Source: Streptomyces sp. CBMA156 (lineage in GTDB: Bacteria > Actinomycetota > Actinomycetes > Streptomycetales > Streptomycetaceae). From it: a stretch of DNA of 53,398 bases. The DNA lies in NCBI RefSeq assembly GCF_014596515.1, contig NZ_MSJQ01000442.1, positions 1-53,398 on the forward strand. Direction: 5' to 3'. The notes beneath the pieces are model-generated. The model was not told the origin of the DNA and searched no databases. It saw nothing but the letters and a program-made list of their open reading frames with translations. The translations under genes were made by a program, and so were the position numbers. Shown here piece by piece: positions 34,772 through 46,224 of the stretch (position 1 is the first letter of the stretch; the number at the start of each line of letters is the position of its first letter).

Positions 34772-35647
34772 ATGCGTGGAATCCTCCTGGCCGGCGGCAC
34801 CGGCTCGCGGCTGTGGCCCCTGACCCGTGCGGTGTCGAAGCAGCTCCTCCCGGTCTTCGACAAGCCGATGATCTACTACCCCCTCTCGACCCTCGTGATG
34901 GCCGGGATAAGCGAAATCCTGATCATCACCACCCCGAACGACCGGGACCAGTTCGAGCGCCTCCTGGGTGACGGCTCCCAGTTCGGTCTGAAGCTCGAGT
35001 ACGCCGTCCAGGAGAAGCCCGAGGGCATCGCCCAGGCCTTCGTGCTCGGCGCGGACTTCATCGGTGACGAGCCGGTGGCCCTGATCCTCGGCGACAACAT
35101 CTTCCACGGCACCGGCCTGGGCACCGCGCTCACCGAGCACTCCGACATCAAGGGCGGCCGGGTGTTCGCCTACCCGGTGGCCGACCCGACCGCGTACGGC
35201 GTGGTCGAGTTCGACGAGACCGGTCAGGTCATGTCGATCGAGGAGAAGCCGACCGAGCCCAAGTCCCGCTACGCCGTCCCCGGCCTGTACTTCTACGACA
35301 ACCGGGTCGTCGAGATCGCCCGCACCCTGAAGCCGAGCGCCCGCGGCGAGCTGGAGATCACCGCCGTCAACGACGCCTACCTGCGCACCGGCGACCTGCA
35401 CGTGACGATCCTCGACCGCGGCACCGCCTGGCTGGACACCGGCACGTTCGTGTCGATGGTCCAGGCCTCGGAGTTCGTCCGGGTCATCGAGGAGCGCCAG
35501 GGCTTCAAGATCGGCTGCATCGAGGAGGCCGTCTGGCGGGCCGGGCTGATCGACGACGCCCAGCTGCGCGAGCTCGCCGAGCCGCTGCTGAAGAGCGGCT
35601 ACGGCCAGTACCTGGTGGCCCTGCTCGACGAGGCGGCCGCCAAGTGA
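34772..35647 (+). CDS. rfbA: Glucose-1-phosphate thymidylyltransferase
   Basis: RmlA makes dTDP-glucose, the entry step of dTDP-L-rhamnose synthesis. The 291-residue protein starts MRGILLAGGTGSRLWPLTRA with the nucleotide-binding loop, followed by SKQLLPVFDKPMIYYPLS and the magnesium-site block ILGDNIFHG. Length is normal for the short RmlA form. It overlaps rfbC by 4 nt (GTGA). Confidence 0.97.
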   Translation: MRGILLAGGTGSRLWPLTRAVSKQLLPVFDKPMIYYPLSTLVMAGISEILIITTPNDRDQFERLLGDGSQFGLKLEYAVQEKPEGIAQAFVLGADFIGDEPVALILGDNIFHGTGLGTALTEHSDIKGGRVFAYPVADPTAYGVVEFDETGQVMSIEEKPTEPKSRYAVPGLYFYDNRVVEIARTLKPSARGELEITAVNDAYLRTGDLHVTILDRGTAWLDTGTFVSMVQASEFVRVIEERQGFKIGCIEEAVWRAGLIDDAQLRELAEPLLKSGYGQYLVALLDEAAAK

Positions 35648-36243
35648 AGTTCCGCGAGCTCTCCATCGAGGGCGCCTTCGAGATCACCCCGCAGGTGCAC
35701 GGCGACGCCCGCGGCCACTTCACCGAGTGGTACCGCTTCGACCGCCTCGCCGAGGTCGTCGGCCACCCGCTGAACCTGGCCCAGGCCAACCTGTCGCTCT
35801 CCGCCAAGGACGTCGTCCGCGGCATCCACTTCGCCGACGTCCCGCCCGGCCAGGCCAAGTACGTGGCCTGCACCCGCGGCGCGGTGCTGGACGTCATCGT
35901 CGACCTGCGGGTCGGCTCGCCGAACTTCGGCAGGTGGGAGTTCGTCCGGCTGGACGACACCGAGCGCAAGGCCGTCTACATCCCGGAGGGCCTCGGCCAC
36001 GGCTTCTGCGCCCTCACCGACGACGCCACGCTGACCTACCTCTGCTCGGCGACGTATAACCCGACCGGCGAGCACGGCGTGCACCCGCTGGACCCGGACC
36101 TCGGCATCGAGTGGCCGACCGACGCCCCGCAGCTGTCCGCCCGCGACGAGGTGGCGCCCACCCTCGCGGAGGCCCTCGCCGGCGGCCTGCTGCCGGACTA
36201 CCAGGCCTGCAAGGCCTACACGGAGTCGCTGCGGCAGCAGTAG
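35644..36243 (+). CDS. rfbC: dTDP-4-dehydrorhamnose 3,5-epimerase
   Basis: RmlC epimerises dTDP-4-keto-6-deoxyglucose at C3 and C5. The 199-residue cupin has the catalytic His62 (VVRGIHF) and Tyr132 (LTYLCS), the substrate-binding RGHFTEWYR near the N terminus and the PEGLGHGF strand. The start is the GTG that overlaps the rfbA stop. Together rfbA, B, C and D give a complete dTDP-L-rhamnose pathway in this window. Confidence 0.96.
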   Translation: MKFRELSIEGAFEITPQVHGDARGHFTEWYRFDRLAEVVGHPLNLAQANLSLSAKDVVRGIHFADVPPGQAKYVACTRGAVLDVIVDLRVGSPNFGRWEFVRLDDTERKAVYIPEGLGHGFCALTDDATLTYLCSATYNPTGEHGVHPLDPDLGIEWPTDAPQLSARDEVAPTLAEALAGGLLPDYQACKAYTESLRQQ

Positions 36244-36256
36244 CGGAGCCCGGCCC

Positions 36257-36294
36257 ACGGAGGGGACGCGTGCAGCGGCACGCGTCCCCTCCGT
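36257..36294. terminator. Terminator between rfbC and the gtrA gene
   Basis: A perfect 17-bp stem (36257-36273 and 36278-36294) with a 4-nt loop between convergent genes. The 70 nt that follow are GTCGTCG-rich low-complexity sequence with no visible gene. Confidence 0.9.
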
Positions 36295-36368
36295 CGTCGT
36301 TCCCCCCGTCGCCGCGTCGGCCGTCGTCGTGTCGGCCGTCGTCGCGGCCGCGGTGGCGCCGGCCGGGC

Positions 36369-36821
36369 TCAGTACTTCCGGAACACCCACAGCTTGAGCA
36401 GCACGAACCGGGCCACCGTGGCGAGGCCGTTGGCCACCACCAGACCGGCCACCTCGACGGCCCGCGAGGCGTGCGGCACCACCGCGTCCAGCAGCGCCAG
36501 GGCCCCGCTGCTGAGCCCGAGCCCGATCAGGAACGCGACCGCGCCCTGGAGCTGGTGGCGCACCGCGCCGTCCGGACCCGTGATGCCGAAGGTGAAGCGG
36601 CGGTTGGCCGCGGTGTTGGCCACCGCGCTGACCGCCATGGCCACCAGGTTGGCCGTCTGCGGCGAGGTGACCGGCCGCAGCAGTACGTACAGCGCCAGGT
36701 AGAAGAGGGTGCTCAGCACCCCGATGACCAGGAAGGACGGCAGCTGCCGGCGGACCGGCCGGGGCGGCGCCTCGGCGGGCTTGTCGCGCTCGTCCCTGGC
36801 CGCGGAGAGGATCTCGTTCAC
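36369..36821 (-). CDS. GtrA family membrane protein
   Basis: A 150-residue protein with four predicted membrane segments, starting near PSFLVIGVLSTLFYLALYVL and ending VVANGLATVARFVLLKLWVF. GtrA-type proteins are thought to flip or present polyprenyl-phosphate sugars made by the neighbouring GT2. The conserved NRRFTFG motif after the second helix is typical. The GTG at 36821 overlaps the GT2 stop as GTGA, giving the usual gtrB-gtrA pairing in one operon. Confidence 0.88.
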   Translation of the reverse strand: MNEILSAARDERDKPAEAPPRPVRRQLPSFLVIGVLSTLFYLALYVLLRPVTSPQTANLVAMAVSAVANTAANRRFTFGITGPDGAVRHQLQGAVAFLIGLGLSSGALALLDAVVPHASRAVEVAGLVVANGLATVARFVLLKLWVFRKY

Positions 36822-37780
36822 GCGCCCGTACCGTACCGGTCCTGCTCCTCGGCCGAGTCGTAGCCCACGAAGTACGCGGGTCGCGCCTGGACCGCCGAGT
36901 AGATCCGGCCGACGTACTCGCCCAGCAGGCCGACGCAGACCAGCTGCACGGCGCCGATGAAGAGCATCCCTATGAACAGCGAGGACCAGCCGGGCACGGT
37001 GGAGCCGACGGCGTACGAGATCGTCGTGTAGAGCGCCAGCAGGATGCAGACCAGGAAGCTGATCAGCCCGAGCCAGGTGGCCAGCCGCAGCGGGGCGGCG
37101 GAGAAGTTGGTGATGCTGTCCAGCGCGAGCCGGACCATCTTGGACAGCGGGTAGTGGGTGCTGCCCGCGACCCGCTCCTCCCGCGTGTAGACCACCTCGC
37201 CGCTGGGGAAGCCCAGCCAGGGCACCAGCAGCCGGTAGACCGGCTGGTGCTCGGGCATCGCCTTGAGCGCGTCCACCGCGGCCCGGCTGAGCAGCCGGAA
37301 GTCGCCGGCCTGGTTGGGCATCCGCTTGCCGACCAGCCTGCGCATCAGCCGGTAGTAGGCGCCGGCGGTGTGCCGCTTGAAGAAGGTGTCGGTGCCCCGG
37401 TCGCCGCGCACGCCGTAGACGATGTCCAGGCCCTGCTCGCGGGCGAGCTCCAGCATCTCGGGGATCTTCTCCGGCGGGTCCTGGAGGTCGGCGTCGATGG
37501 AGACGACGTACTCGCCGAAGGCCCGGTGGATGCCGGCGGTGAGGGCGGCCTGGTGGCCCGAGTTGCGGGCGAAGCGGACGACGCGGAACTCCGGCCAGTC
37601 CTGGCGGATCTTCTGCATCAGCACCGGGGTCACGTCGGTGCTGCCGTCGTCGACGCCGACCACCTCGTAGGCCACGCCGAGCCCGTCGAGGATCGGCCGG
37701 AGCCGTTCGACGGTCAGCGGGAGCGCCTCCTGCTCGTTGTAGATCGGCATCACGACCGACAACAGCGGTGCCGTTGACAT
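36818..37780 (-). CDS. Family 2 glycosyltransferase, GtrB/DPMS type with two C-terminal membrane helices
   Basis: A 320-residue enzyme with a GT-A domain (SVVMPIYNEQEALPLTVERL, DDGSTDVTPVL, the metal-binding DADLQDPPE) followed by two membrane helices near residues 237-300. This is the layout of GtrB, which loads a sugar from UDP or GDP onto polyprenyl phosphate. It pairs with the overlapping gtrA gene. The sugar is unknown. A dedicated GT-C acceptor transferase is not adjacent, but three GT-C-like proteins occur elsewhere in the window. Confidence 0.9.
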   Translation of the reverse strand: MSTAPLLSVVMPIYNEQEALPLTVERLRPILDGLGVAYEVVGVDDGSTDVTPVLMQKIRQDWPEFRVVRFARNSGHQAALTAGIHRAFGEYVVSIDADLQDPPEKIPEMLELAREQGLDIVYGVRGDRGTDTFFKRHTAGAYYRLMRRLVGKRMPNQAGDFRLLSRAAVDALKAMPEHQPVYRLLVPWLGFPSGEVVYTREERVAGSTHYPLSKMVRLALDSITNFSAAPLRLATWLGLISFLVCILLALYTTISYAVGSTVPGWSSLFIGMLFIGAVQLVCVGLLGEYVGRIYSAVQARPAYFVGYDSAEEQDRYGTGA

Positions 37781-37892
37781 GCGTTGGTCCCACTTTCCGC
37801 GAAGGCGGGGCTGGTTGGTGGCCCGACCATAACAGTCTGCGATGAGCGGCCGGTGAGAGGAGGCGCGCTCCTGGTGAATGCCCCGTGAGACG

Positions 37893-37935
37893 CCGAAGGG
37901 CCCCGCCCACCGTTGCGGTGCGCGGGGCCCTTCGG
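37893..37935. terminator. Terminator of the str operon (after tuf)
   Basis: A 14-bp stem (37893-37906 and 37922-37935) with an inner 5-bp stem (37908-37912 and 37916-37920) and a 3-nt loop. It is 37 nt after the tuf stop. Confidence 0.88.
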
Positions 37936-37972
37936 ACTCGGCCTGTACGAGGCAGGCAGGTCAGAGCACCAA

Positions 37973-39166
<1,194 letters not shown>

Positions 39167-39284
39167 TGCAGTCCTCCTGAGGACAGATCCTGTACGCCGT
39201 GCTGACGTCAGTTGGTCTTGATCGGGCTTGGTTCGCGGTGCCGGAAGCACCTCGTACCGTCCCGCGGGGTAGGGGGCCGGAGGC

Positions 39285-39314
39285 CCCGGGAGAGTCCGTC
39301 CGGAATCTCCCGGG
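39285..39314 (-). other. Stem-loop between fusA and tuf
   Basis: A 9-bp stem (39285-39293 and 39306-39314) that extends past one mismatch into another six pairs (39278-39283 region with the GCCTCC around 39317-39322). No T-run follows on the minus strand. It may lower readthrough from fusA or stabilise a tuf transcript. Confidence 0.6.
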
Positions 39315-39326
39315 TCGCCTCCTAAT

Positions 39327-39332
39327 AGCCTA
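39327..39332 (-). promoter_or_regulatory. Possible tuf promoter -10 box
   Basis: TAGGCT on the minus strand, a good actinomycete -10 box, 160 nt before the tuf start. No clear -35 is visible. In characterised Streptomyces str operons tuf1 has an additional promoter in this gap, which supports the call. Confidence 0.45.
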
Positions 39333-39364
39333 AGGGGTCGCGATCATCCCGAAATATCGGGACG

Positions 39365-41470
<2,106 letters not shown>

Positions 41471-41509
41471 GGTGGCTCGTTCTCTCTCTGTCTAGTGACG
41501 GGGTAGGGA

Positions 41510-41980
41510 CTACCAGCGGTAGTGCGCGAAGGCCTTGTTGGACTCGGCCATCTTGTGGGTGTCCTCGCGACGCTTCACGGAAGCGCCCAGGCCGTTGCTG
41601 GCGTCGAGGATCTCGTTCATCAGGCGCTCGGTCATGGTCTTCTCGCGACGGGCGCGCGAGTAGCCGACCATCCAGCGCAGCGCCAGGGTGCTGGCGCGGC
41701 CCGGACGGACCTCGACCGGAACCTGGTAGGTCGCGCCACCGACACGGCGGGACTTGACCTCGAGGGCCGGCTTGACGTTCTCCAGCGCGCGCTTCAGCGT
41801 CACGACCGGGTCCGAGCCGGTCTTCTCACGGACGCCCTCGAGGGCGCCGTAGACGATCCGCTCGGCGGTGGAGCGCTTGCCGTGCAGCAGGATCTTGTTG
41901 ACCAGCTGAGTGACGACCGGGGAGCCGTAAACCGGGTCGATGATGACCGGGCGCTTCGGGGCGGGGCCCTTACGAGGCAT
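41510..41980 (-). CDS. rpsG: 30S ribosomal protein S7 (uS7)
   Basis: S7 starts assembly of the 30S head and in E. coli represses the str operon. The 156-residue protein begins MPRKGPAPKRPVIIDPVYGS and ends KMAESNKAFAHYRW, the short bacterial tail. It starts 2 nt after rpsL. Confidence 0.99.
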   Translation of the reverse strand: MPRKGPAPKRPVIIDPVYGSPVVTQLVNKILLHGKRSTAERIVYGALEGVREKTGSDPVVTLKRALENVKPALEVKSRRVGGATYQVPVEVRPGRASTLALRWMVGYSRARREKTMTERLMNEILDASNGLGASVKRREDTHKMAESNKAFAHYRW

Positions 41981-41982
41981 TC

Positions 41983-42354
41983 TTACTTCTCCTTCTTGGC
42001 GCCGTAGCGGCTGCGAGCCTGCTTGCGGTTCTTGACACCCTGGGTGTCAAGCGAACCGCGGATGATCTTGTAGCGGACACCAGGAAGGTCCTTCACACGA
42101 CCACCGCGCACCAGCACGATGGAGTGCTCCTGCAGGTTGTGGCCCTCGCCCGGAATGTAAGCGGTGACCTCGATCCCGCTGGTGAGGCGCACACGGGCGA
42201 CCTTACGAAGCGCCGAGTTCGGCTTCTTCGGGGTGGTCGTGTACACACGCGTGCAGACCCCACGACGCTGCGGGGAACCCTTCAGCGCGGGAGTCTTGTT
42301 CTTCTCGACCTTGTCCTGCCGGCCCTTTCGGACCAGCTGCTGGATCGTAGGCAC
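41983..42354 (-). CDS. rpsL: 30S ribosomal protein S12 (uS12)
   Basis: S12 controls decoding accuracy at the A site. The 123-residue protein starts at GTG 42354 (MPTIQQLVRKGRQDKVEKNK) with GGAG upstream. The two lysines whose change gives streptomycin resistance are wild type here: Lys43 in TPKKPNSALRK and Lys88 in GGRVKDLPG. It is the first gene of the str operon, with a long leader of about 235 nt. Confidence 0.99.
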   Translation of the reverse strand: MPTIQQLVRKGRQDKVEKNKTPALKGSPQRRGVCTRVYTTTPKKPNSALRKVARVRLTSGIEVTAYIPGEGHNLQEHSIVLVRGGRVKDLPGVRYKIIRGSLDTQGVKNRKQARSRYGAKKEK

Positions 42355-42413
42355 CGTTTCTCCGTTTTCTGTGTGCCAAGGCTTGGTGGAACTAACCTGT
42401 GGTGTTTCCCTCG

Positions 42414-42448
42414 CACCCGACCCCGTGGTCGACCCACGCGGTCGGGTG
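42414..42448 (-). other. Long stem-loop in the rpsL leader
   Basis: A 15-nt arm pair (42414-42428 and 42434-42448) with one mismatch and a 5-nt loop, about 60 nt before the rpsL start. No T-run follows, so it is not a simple terminator. It may be a regulatory site for S7 or S12, or an RNA stability element. Confidence 0.65.
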
Positions 42449-42595
42449 TGTTGGGCGTGTTACGACACGGAATCCCATGGCTGATGTACAGCGACGGCGC
42501 TCTACGCTCGGGGCGCTGGGAGGCGCTCCGGCTCGGCGCGGCGACCGGTGTGCATGCACGCAAAGGACCCGGGGACACCCCAGGCACAAGGTCAG

Positions 42596-42624
42596 AGCGT
42601 ACCTAGCGCATCGGGCGCGGTCAA
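42596..42624 (-). promoter_or_regulatory. Vegetative promoter for the str operon
   Basis: TTGACC (42624-42619) and TACGCT (42601-42596) on the minus strand with a 17-nt spacer, a strong match to the principal sigma factor consensus. Transcription would start near 42589. Confidence 0.78.
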
Positions 42625-42733
42625 AACAAATGCAACGCCGCAGGTCGCGGGGGCTTGCGCCGGAAGCGGACCGGGAACCGGCCCTGGGGCGGGGCTCTCT
42701 ACCACAACCGGGCACCCCCCGCACGGCGAAACC

Positions 42734-44329
42734 CTACGCCTCCGCGTGGGCCCCGGCGAGCCGGGGAGGACCCTCCGCGGAGCCGCCCCCGGCCGTCCCG
42801 GAGGAGTCCGGCAGCGGGCGTTCCCGGTTGTCCGACGCCGCCACGAACAGCCCCAGCGCCAGCGCGGCCAGCGTGTACACGACCAGCCACACCGCCCAGC
42901 CCCCGTACGGGGCCCAGTGGGCCGGGCTGATCAGCAGCGGCCCCTCGGTGCCGACCGTGTTGCGGCGCAGCGCCCACAGGAAGGCCGCGGCGTTGACCAG
43001 GGCGAGCGAGAAGCCGAACATCACCAGCAGCCGGCGCCAGGCGAAGCCGCCCCAGGGCATCCGCTCGTGGCAGATCGCGGCGCACATGATCGGCAGTCCG
43101 ACGGCGAACGGCAGCAGGTACCGGCCCTGCCAGATCATGCCCAGCTGGCTCTGCAGGGCCTGTGCTGTTATCGGTATCACCACGATGCCGATCAGCACGC
43201 CGCCGATCGCCAGGGCGTCCCTGAACCGGGCGTAGACCAGGGCGAGCATCGCCAGGGCGATCACCACGCCGCACCAGACCACCAGCGTGGCGGCCGGCGA
43301 CTGCGCGTCCAGCCACCCGAAGTAACCGACCATCTGCTTGATGTACAGCAGGCCGTTGTCGAAGGTCTTCCTGGCCGCGAGCACCGGAGTGAGGTCGCTC
43401 GCATCGATGACCGAGTTGTCCGGGTGGCTCGACGACCAGGCCAGGGCCCAGCCGGCCGTCGCCAGCGCCAGGACGCCCCAGAGCCAGGTCGCCCGGCGGC
43501 GCAGCACGTCGCGCAGCGCGCCCTTGCGGCCCAGCAGCAGCCCGAAGAACAGGGCCCCGCAGAACCAGATCAGGCCGAGCGGCCGGATGCTGATCAGCAC
43601 CAGCGCACCGACGCCGAGCCGGGCCAGCCGGCGGTTCAGCAGGTGCGGGTCCGGGCTCATCAGCATCGGCAGGCCGGCGCTCCAGACCAGGATTCCCGCC
43701 GCGATCTCCGGACCGCTCGGGTTGACCACGCCGAACATGAACAGCGCCATCGGGGTGGTCGCGGTGACCGTGCCGAGCAGGGTGAAGGACCGCCGCCGCC
43801 ACTCCGCCGCCGAGACCACCGCGCTCGCCGCCAGGGCGGAGCAGATCAGCGCCGACATCAGGCGCATCAGGTAGAACGCCTTCTCGCCGTGCACCAGACG
43901 GCTGGGCCAGCCCACGGCGAGGTAGTACGCCGGGTGGTAGCGGCCCGCCGCCGTGGTCACCAGGGTCGTCCCGGGGCGCTCCTTGAGCTCCGGGGCGCAG
44001 GCCGCCGGGATGCCGGGCTCGAAGACGTAGCAGGCGTTGACGTCCTTGACGTCCTGGTAGATGCGCGGGAGCTCGACGCCGGTCTCGGCGAACTGCCCCT
44101 CGATGCCCCCCACCACGTGCGGGACCATGACCTCCCGGCCGTCGATCTGGCCGCGGGCGACGGCCGCCGCCCTGACCAGGTGGGCGTGCTCGTCCGGTGA
44201 GGCTCCGGTCGGCGTGGAGATCGACCAGGACGCGCTGAGTGCGAAGAAGATCGCGAACGCGGCGAGCCACAGCCGCCTCGGCGAGGCGACGAGCCGGTCG
44301 GCGAGGCTCTTGACGGCGGTGATCATCAT
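42734..44329 (-). CDS. DUF2142 family polytopic membrane protein
   Basis: A 531-residue protein with about ten to twelve hydrophobic segments. After the first helix comes TGASPDEHAHLVRAAAVARG, the acidic PDE.H motif that marks DUF2142, a GT-C-like family found in cell-surface polysaccharide loci. The large first loop (residues about 40-120) is extracytoplasmic. The tail is Ser/Gly/Ala-rich. It follows the AftA-like gene by 46 nt, so the two probably form an operon. No substrate can be assigned. Confidence 0.8.
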   Translation of the reverse strand: MMITAVKSLADRLVASPRRLWLAAFAIFFALSASWSISTPTGASPDEHAHLVRAAAVARGQIDGREVMVPHVVGGIEGQFAETGVELPRIYQDVKDVNACYVFEPGIPAACAPELKERPGTTLVTTAAGRYHPAYYLAVGWPSRLVHGEKAFYLMRLMSALICSALAASAVVSAAEWRRRSFTLLGTVTATTPMALFMFGVVNPSGPEIAAGILVWSAGLPMLMSPDPHLLNRRLARLGVGALVLISIRPLGLIWFCGALFFGLLLGRKGALRDVLRRRATWLWGVLALATAGWALAWSSSHPDNSVIDASDLTPVLAARKTFDNGLLYIKQMVGYFGWLDAQSPAATLVVWCGVVIALAMLALVYARFRDALAIGGVLIGIVVIPITAQALQSQLGMIWQGRYLLPFAVGLPIMCAAICHERMPWGGFAWRRLLVMFGFSLALVNAAAFLWALRRNTVGTEGPLLISPAHWAPYGGWAVWLVVYTLAALALGLFVAASDNRERPLPDSSGTAGGGSAEGPPRLAGAHAEA

Positions 44330-44375
44330 CTGGAAAGGACCTTCGGGTCAGCTCGGGCTCAGGGGCGGGAACCGG

Positions 44376-46037
44376 TCACTTGATCATGGTTTCCCACGTC
44401 TGGTCGCCCTTCTGCGAGCACTGCCCGCCGGGCGCGAACTTCGGGCACGTGCCGTCGAGCTTCTGCACGGTGTGCGAAACCCACGGCAGGATGCGGTAGG
44501 TGTTCTCCTTCGCCGGCATGTAACGGTCCGCCATCGAGGACGAGACCGTGCCGAGCAGGAAGAGGAGAGCGAACAGCGTACCGACGACGGCGACCCGCGG
44601 GCCGGGCAGGCCCGCCCCGGCGCCGTCCCCGGCCTCGGTGGCCTGCCGGCGCTCCATCACCCGGAGCGACACCAGGTGGGCGACCAGGGCGCACAACAGC
44701 AGGCCGCAGTAGAGCAGTTGGTTGTTGGTCCGGGTGTAGAGCTGGACCGTCTGGGTCTCGTACATGTGCGAGGCGATGTACATCCGCATCAGCCAGGCGC
44801 TCGCGAACATGCAGCAGATGGTGACGACCAGCGGCTTGCGGATGCCCAGCCACAGGGCGGCGCCGAGTGCGACGAACATCACCACGGCGAACAGGTCCAT
44901 GCCGCCGAACTCTCCGGGCAGGGGCCACTCCCCCACCTTGCCCGGCATGTCCGTGCGCCACATCAGGAAGTACGCCGGGTCGGTCATGTTGTCGAAGCGG
45001 AACGAGGAGTCCTTGGTGTCCTGGCCCTCCGTCAGCATCGTCACCAGATAGCTGCCGCAGACCAGCAGGAAGGCGGCCCCGGTGGCGCCGAGGTAGGCCA
45101 GGCCCTTGCGGCGGTCCGCCCGCCAGGGGAAGTACGCCAGGGCCGCGACCAGCACCCCCAGGCCGCTCCACAGGAACCAGCCGGAGTAGGTGAGGAACAT
45201 CAGGCCCAGCAGGGCGCCGAAGCCGGCCGCCTTCAGCAGCAGCGTCCGCCAGGCGTCCGTCCCGCTCCGGCGCAGGTGCACCACCAGCGCGACCAGCACG
45301 GGCACCAGGACGACCAGCACGGTCTGGCTGTACGGCTTGTACGCGTCGATCAGGGCGAAGGCCGGCAGCACGCCGAAGGCGAGCGCGCGGACCGGGCTGA
45401 GCAGCATCCGCCAGGAGAGGTAGACCAGCGGGCCGAACGCGGCGGCGCCGAGGATCTGGAGGTCCTTGAAGGCGTACGCGGTGTTGCCGCCGTGGAACCA
45501 CTCGGCGTAGTAGCCCAGGGTGTAGAGCGGCGCCGGCGGGTAGACCGGCGAGCCCGAGGGCTGGCCGTTCGCCACGGCGTGGGCCCACTCGACGATGCGT
45601 CCGCTGTCGCCGTTGAGGCCGAACATCGGCCAGGGCGTGCCCAGCAGGGCGATGACCGCACCGGCCGCCACGAAGCCGCTGGCCAGGCCGGCCAGGGCGG
45701 CGGCGGAGAAGCGGGACACCAGGCCGAAGTGCCGGCCGGAGCGGAAGCGCAGCGCGAGCACGACCGCGCCGAGCAGCAGGAAGCCGATCACCGCGAACCG
45801 CAGCTGCACCGCGGCGAGGCCGCTCACCTGGGCGATCCGGTCCAGCGGGTCCAGCTTGAAACCGCGGGCCAGCAGCGGGAGCACCAGCGCGGCCAGGAAG
45901 GCGACCACGGCCTCCCCCGCGAGCAGCACCGGCGCGGACGTCCGGAGCCCGCCACCGGACCGGTCCGCCGATCCCCTGGTCAGGGAACGGCCTCCGCTCC
46001 GTGGGATCGTGGAGGCTTCCTGGGCACTGACTGTCAA
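44376..46037 (-). CDS. AftA-like membrane arabinofuranosyltransferase family protein
   Basis: A 553-residue protein with many membrane segments. The loop after the third or fourth helix reads GLNGDSGRIVEWAHAVANGQ and then VYPPAPLYTLGYYAEWF, resembling the N-terminal domain of mycobacterial AftA, which adds the first arabinofuranose to galactan. Streptomycetes lack arabinogalactan, so a different polymer must be the acceptor if the function holds. The frame starts with TTG at 46037, with GAGGA about 9 nt upstream; this is a rare start, but no better one precedes the first helix. The family call is from motif resemblance only. Confidence 0.6.
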   Translation of the reverse strand: MTVSAQEASTIPRSGGRSLTRGSADRSGGGLRTSAPVLLAGEAVVAFLAALVLPLLARGFKLDPLDRIAQVSGLAAVQLRFAVIGFLLLGAVVLALRFRSGRHFGLVSRFSAAALAGLASGFVAAGAVIALLGTPWPMFGLNGDSGRIVEWAHAVANGQPSGSPVYPPAPLYTLGYYAEWFHGGNTAYAFKDLQILGAAAFGPLVYLSWRMLLSPVRALAFGVLPAFALIDAYKPYSQTVLVVLVPVLVALVVHLRRSGTDAWRTLLLKAAGFGALLGLMFLTYSGWFLWSGLGVLVAALAYFPWRADRRKGLAYLGATGAAFLLVCGSYLVTMLTEGQDTKDSSFRFDNMTDPAYFLMWRTDMPGKVGEWPLPGEFGGMDLFAVVMFVALGAALWLGIRKPLVVTICCMFASAWLMRMYIASHMYETQTVQLYTRTNNQLLYCGLLLCALVAHLVSLRVMERRQATEAGDGAGAGLPGPRVAVVGTLFALLFLLGTVSSSMADRYMPAKENTYRILPWVSHTVQKLDGTCPKFAPGGQCSQKGDQTWETMIK

Positions 46038-46224
46038 GGTAGGTCCTCAGCTCGTGGTCGCTCGCTCAGCCCGTCCCGGCCGGTTCCCCAGCGGCTGGTG
46101 ACGGAACTGCTTCCAGGCGTGCGGCGGCAGCCCCGGGCATCATAGATCCTTCACGTTCCGAAGACCCCATCGACATAGGGGCGGAACGGCGTGGCCACAC
46201 CGGTGTCCGGACACCGGCGTCGGC

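Larger units (their letters stand above)
42355..42733 (-). promoter_or_regulatory. str operon promoter and leader region
   Basis: A gap of 379 nt without a gene. It contains the rpsL promoter (42596-42624), a long stem-loop at 42414-42448 and a small palindrome, CCAAGGCTTGG (42376-42386), near the ribosome site. The 110 nt between the promoter and the DUF2142 stop show nothing I can assign. Confidence 0.7.

Noticed and set aside
36295..36368. GTCGTCG-rich repeats after rfbC
   Set aside because: Short and degenerate, with no constant unit; looks like low-complexity sequence rather than a repeat array or operator.
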